Assembly (NCBI GenBank): GCA_012513545.1
Contig: JAAZCB010001046.1
Span: 1 to 7,184 of the forward strand
Reading direction: 5' to 3'
Length of the DNA stretch: 7,184 nt
Source: Clostridiaceae bacterium
GTDB lineage: Bacteria; Bacillota_A; Clostridia; Acetivibrionales; Acetivibrionaceae
Below are positions 6,005 through 7,184 of the stretch, in pieces. A program made the translations under genes and the position numbers. The notes below the pieces were generated by a model. The model was not told the DNA's origin and did no database searches. It saw only the letters and a program-made list of their open reading frames with translations. Positions within the stretch are counted from its first letter, which is position 1; every line of letters starts with the position of its first letter.

Positions 6005-7184
6005 ATGAATGATTATATAAGCGTTATAGGAGCCGGTCTGGCAGGGTGTGAAGCAGCGTGGCAGATAGCAGAAAGAGGTATAAAGGTACATTTGTATGAG
6101 ATGAAACCAAGGTCTTTTTCTCCGGCTCATCACCTTAATACATTTGCAGAACTGGTTTGCAGCAATTCGTTGCGTTCGGACCAGCTTGAAAACGCTGTTG
6201 GTCTGTTAAAGGAAGAGATGAGGCTGCTGGACTCTTTGATTATGAAGTGTGCAGACAAGACAAGAGTGCCTGCAGGAGGCGCACTTGCGGTAGACAGGAC
6301 AGAGTTCTCCCGGCTTGTTACAGACTATATTAAAGACCATCCTAACATTAAAATTATAAACGAAGAAGTGGAGAATGTGCCTGAGAGTGGCATTGTGGTA
6401 GTAGCTTCCGGCCCTCTGACTTCTGAAAAGCTTTCACAAAACATTATGAAGCTTATTGGTGAAAATTATCTGCATTTTTTTGATGCAGCAGCGCCAATTG
6501 TATCATACGATTCAATTAATATGAATCGGGCCTTTAAGGCTGCAAGGTATAACCGCGGAACAGAGGATTACATCAACTGTCCCATGGATAAGCAGGAGTA
6601 TGAAAATTTCTGGAAGGAATTAGTCGGGGCTGAGCTGGCCGAGGTTAAGGATTTTGAGAAGGAAATTGTTTTTGAAGGCTGTATGCCGGTGGAAACTATG
6701 GCCAGAAGAGGAATTGATACGCTTTGCTTCGGACCGTTGAAGCCGGTTGGACTTATTGATCCTGTTACAGGGAAGGAAGCACATGCGGTCGTTCAATTGA
6801 GGCAGGATAACAGTGAAGGAACCTTGTTCAATATGGTAGGCTTTCAGACACGCCTCAAGTGGCCTGAACAAAAGAGGGTTTTCAGCCTTATACCGGGACT
6901 TGAGAATGCGGAGTTTGTGAGATATGGTGTTATGCACAGGAACACTTTCTTAAACTCCCCCAAATTGCTAAGTGCTGCTTACCGTTTAAGAAACAAGCCT
7001 GATATATTTTTTGCAGGACAGATAACTGGGGTTGAGGGCTATGTTGAGTCTTCGTCTTCAGGATTGGTGGCAGGAATTAATGCTGCCATGAGCCTTATGG
7101 GTAAATCCGAAGTAATATTCCCGGGTAATACTGCTATTGGAGCTTTGTGCAGATATATTTCAGATACTAATATAAAAAATTTCC
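6005..7184 (+). CDS. trmFO: TrmFO, folate/FAD-dependent tRNA (uracil-54-C5)-methyltransferase, 3' end cut by window
   Basis: TrmFO makes ribothymidine at position 54 of the tRNA T-loop, using methylenetetrahydrofolate as carbon donor and reduced FAD. The frame is open to the last base: 393 codons plus one base are visible of a family length near 435-440, so roughly 40 residues lie beyond the edge. The N-terminal FAD fold is [12 protein letters not shown] (7-18). Both cysteines known from the B. subtilis enzyme are recognisable, in VCSNSLRS (C52) and in EGCMPVE (C226). The late FAD-binding signature GQITGVEGY is at 338-346, followed by a serine-rich ESSSSG stretch. The older family name Gid refers to GidA similarity; the short length and the VCSNSLRS motif separate it from GidA/MnmG. 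The ATG has TTGGAG eleven bases upstream, and the 21-bp gap to topA has no room for a promoter, so it is read from upstream. xerC, hslV/hslU or codY often follow in Firmicutes but are not visible. Confidence 0.95.
   Translation, partial: MNDYISVIGAGLAGCEAAWQIAERGIKVHLYEMKPRSFSPAHHLNTFAELVCSNSLRSDQLENAVGLLKEEMRLLDSLIMKCADKTRVPAGGALAVDRTEFSRLVTDYIKDHPNIKIINEEVENVPESGIVVVASGPLTSEKLSQNIMKLIGENYLHFFDAAAPIVSYDSINMNRAFKAARYNRGTEDYINCPMDKQEYENFWKELVGAELAEVKDFEKEIVFEGCMPVETMARRGIDTLCFGPLKPVGLIDPVTGKEAHAVVQLRQDNSEGTLFNMVGFQTRLKWPEQKRVFSLIPGLENAEFVRYGVMHRNTFLNSPKLLSAAYRLRNKPDIFFAGQITGVEGYVESSSSGLVAGINAAMSLMGKSEVIFPGNTAIGALCRYISDTNIKNF

Noticed and set aside
6620..6937. 105-codon - strand open frame inside trmFO
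   Set aside because: The + strand frame here is unmistakable TrmFO, including C226; the opposite frame is a by-product.
1..7184. CRISPR arrays, tRNA/rRNA genes, transposase genes, attachment sites
   Set aside because: I looked for regular spaced repeats, tRNA T-loop and anticodon patterns, and transposase-like proteins, and found none.

Overview
The window comes from a low-GC Gram-positive bacterium. The AT-rich intergenic DNA, near-consensus sigma-A promoters, strong AGGAGG-type ribosome binding sites and a Bacillus/Clostridium-type LexA box point to the class Clostridia. A Ruminiclostridium-like anaerobe is my best guess, inferred from gene order and protein character rather than from a database match. 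All four recognisable protein genes lie on the + strand in the order yifB/comM, dprA, topA, trmFO. This is a conserved chromosomal housekeeping neighbourhood, not a mobile island.

Bases 1-851 hold no protein gene I can support, but they carry the densest regulatory signals. At about 420-470 a near-consensus promoter fires leftward (- strand), with a 13/14 match to the Bacillus LexA (SOS) box exactly over its expected start point. Leftward from there come further palindromes, a second possible promoter and three strong Shine-Dalgarno (SD) sequences. The last of these sits at the window edge, so a divergent, probably SOS-controlled gene very likely begins just outside the window. Bases 604-720 hold a cluster of palindromes that looks like an intergenic repeat remnant. 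A clean promoter at 779-807 serves comM.

Bases 852-3767 encode two DNA-uptake and recombination proteins. YifB/ComM is an AAA+ branch-migration ATPase and DprA is a single-strand DNA-binding RecA loader. They are separated by 267 bp with their own promoter candidates. Bases 3866-7184 encode DNA topoisomerase I, followed after 21 bp by TrmFO, the folate-dependent tRNA U54 methyltransferase, which runs off the right edge after 393 codons. TopA and TrmFO are probably co-transcribed.

The genes themselves are intact and ordinary. The most interesting signal is the LexA-controlled divergent leader at the left edge, whose target lies outside the window.
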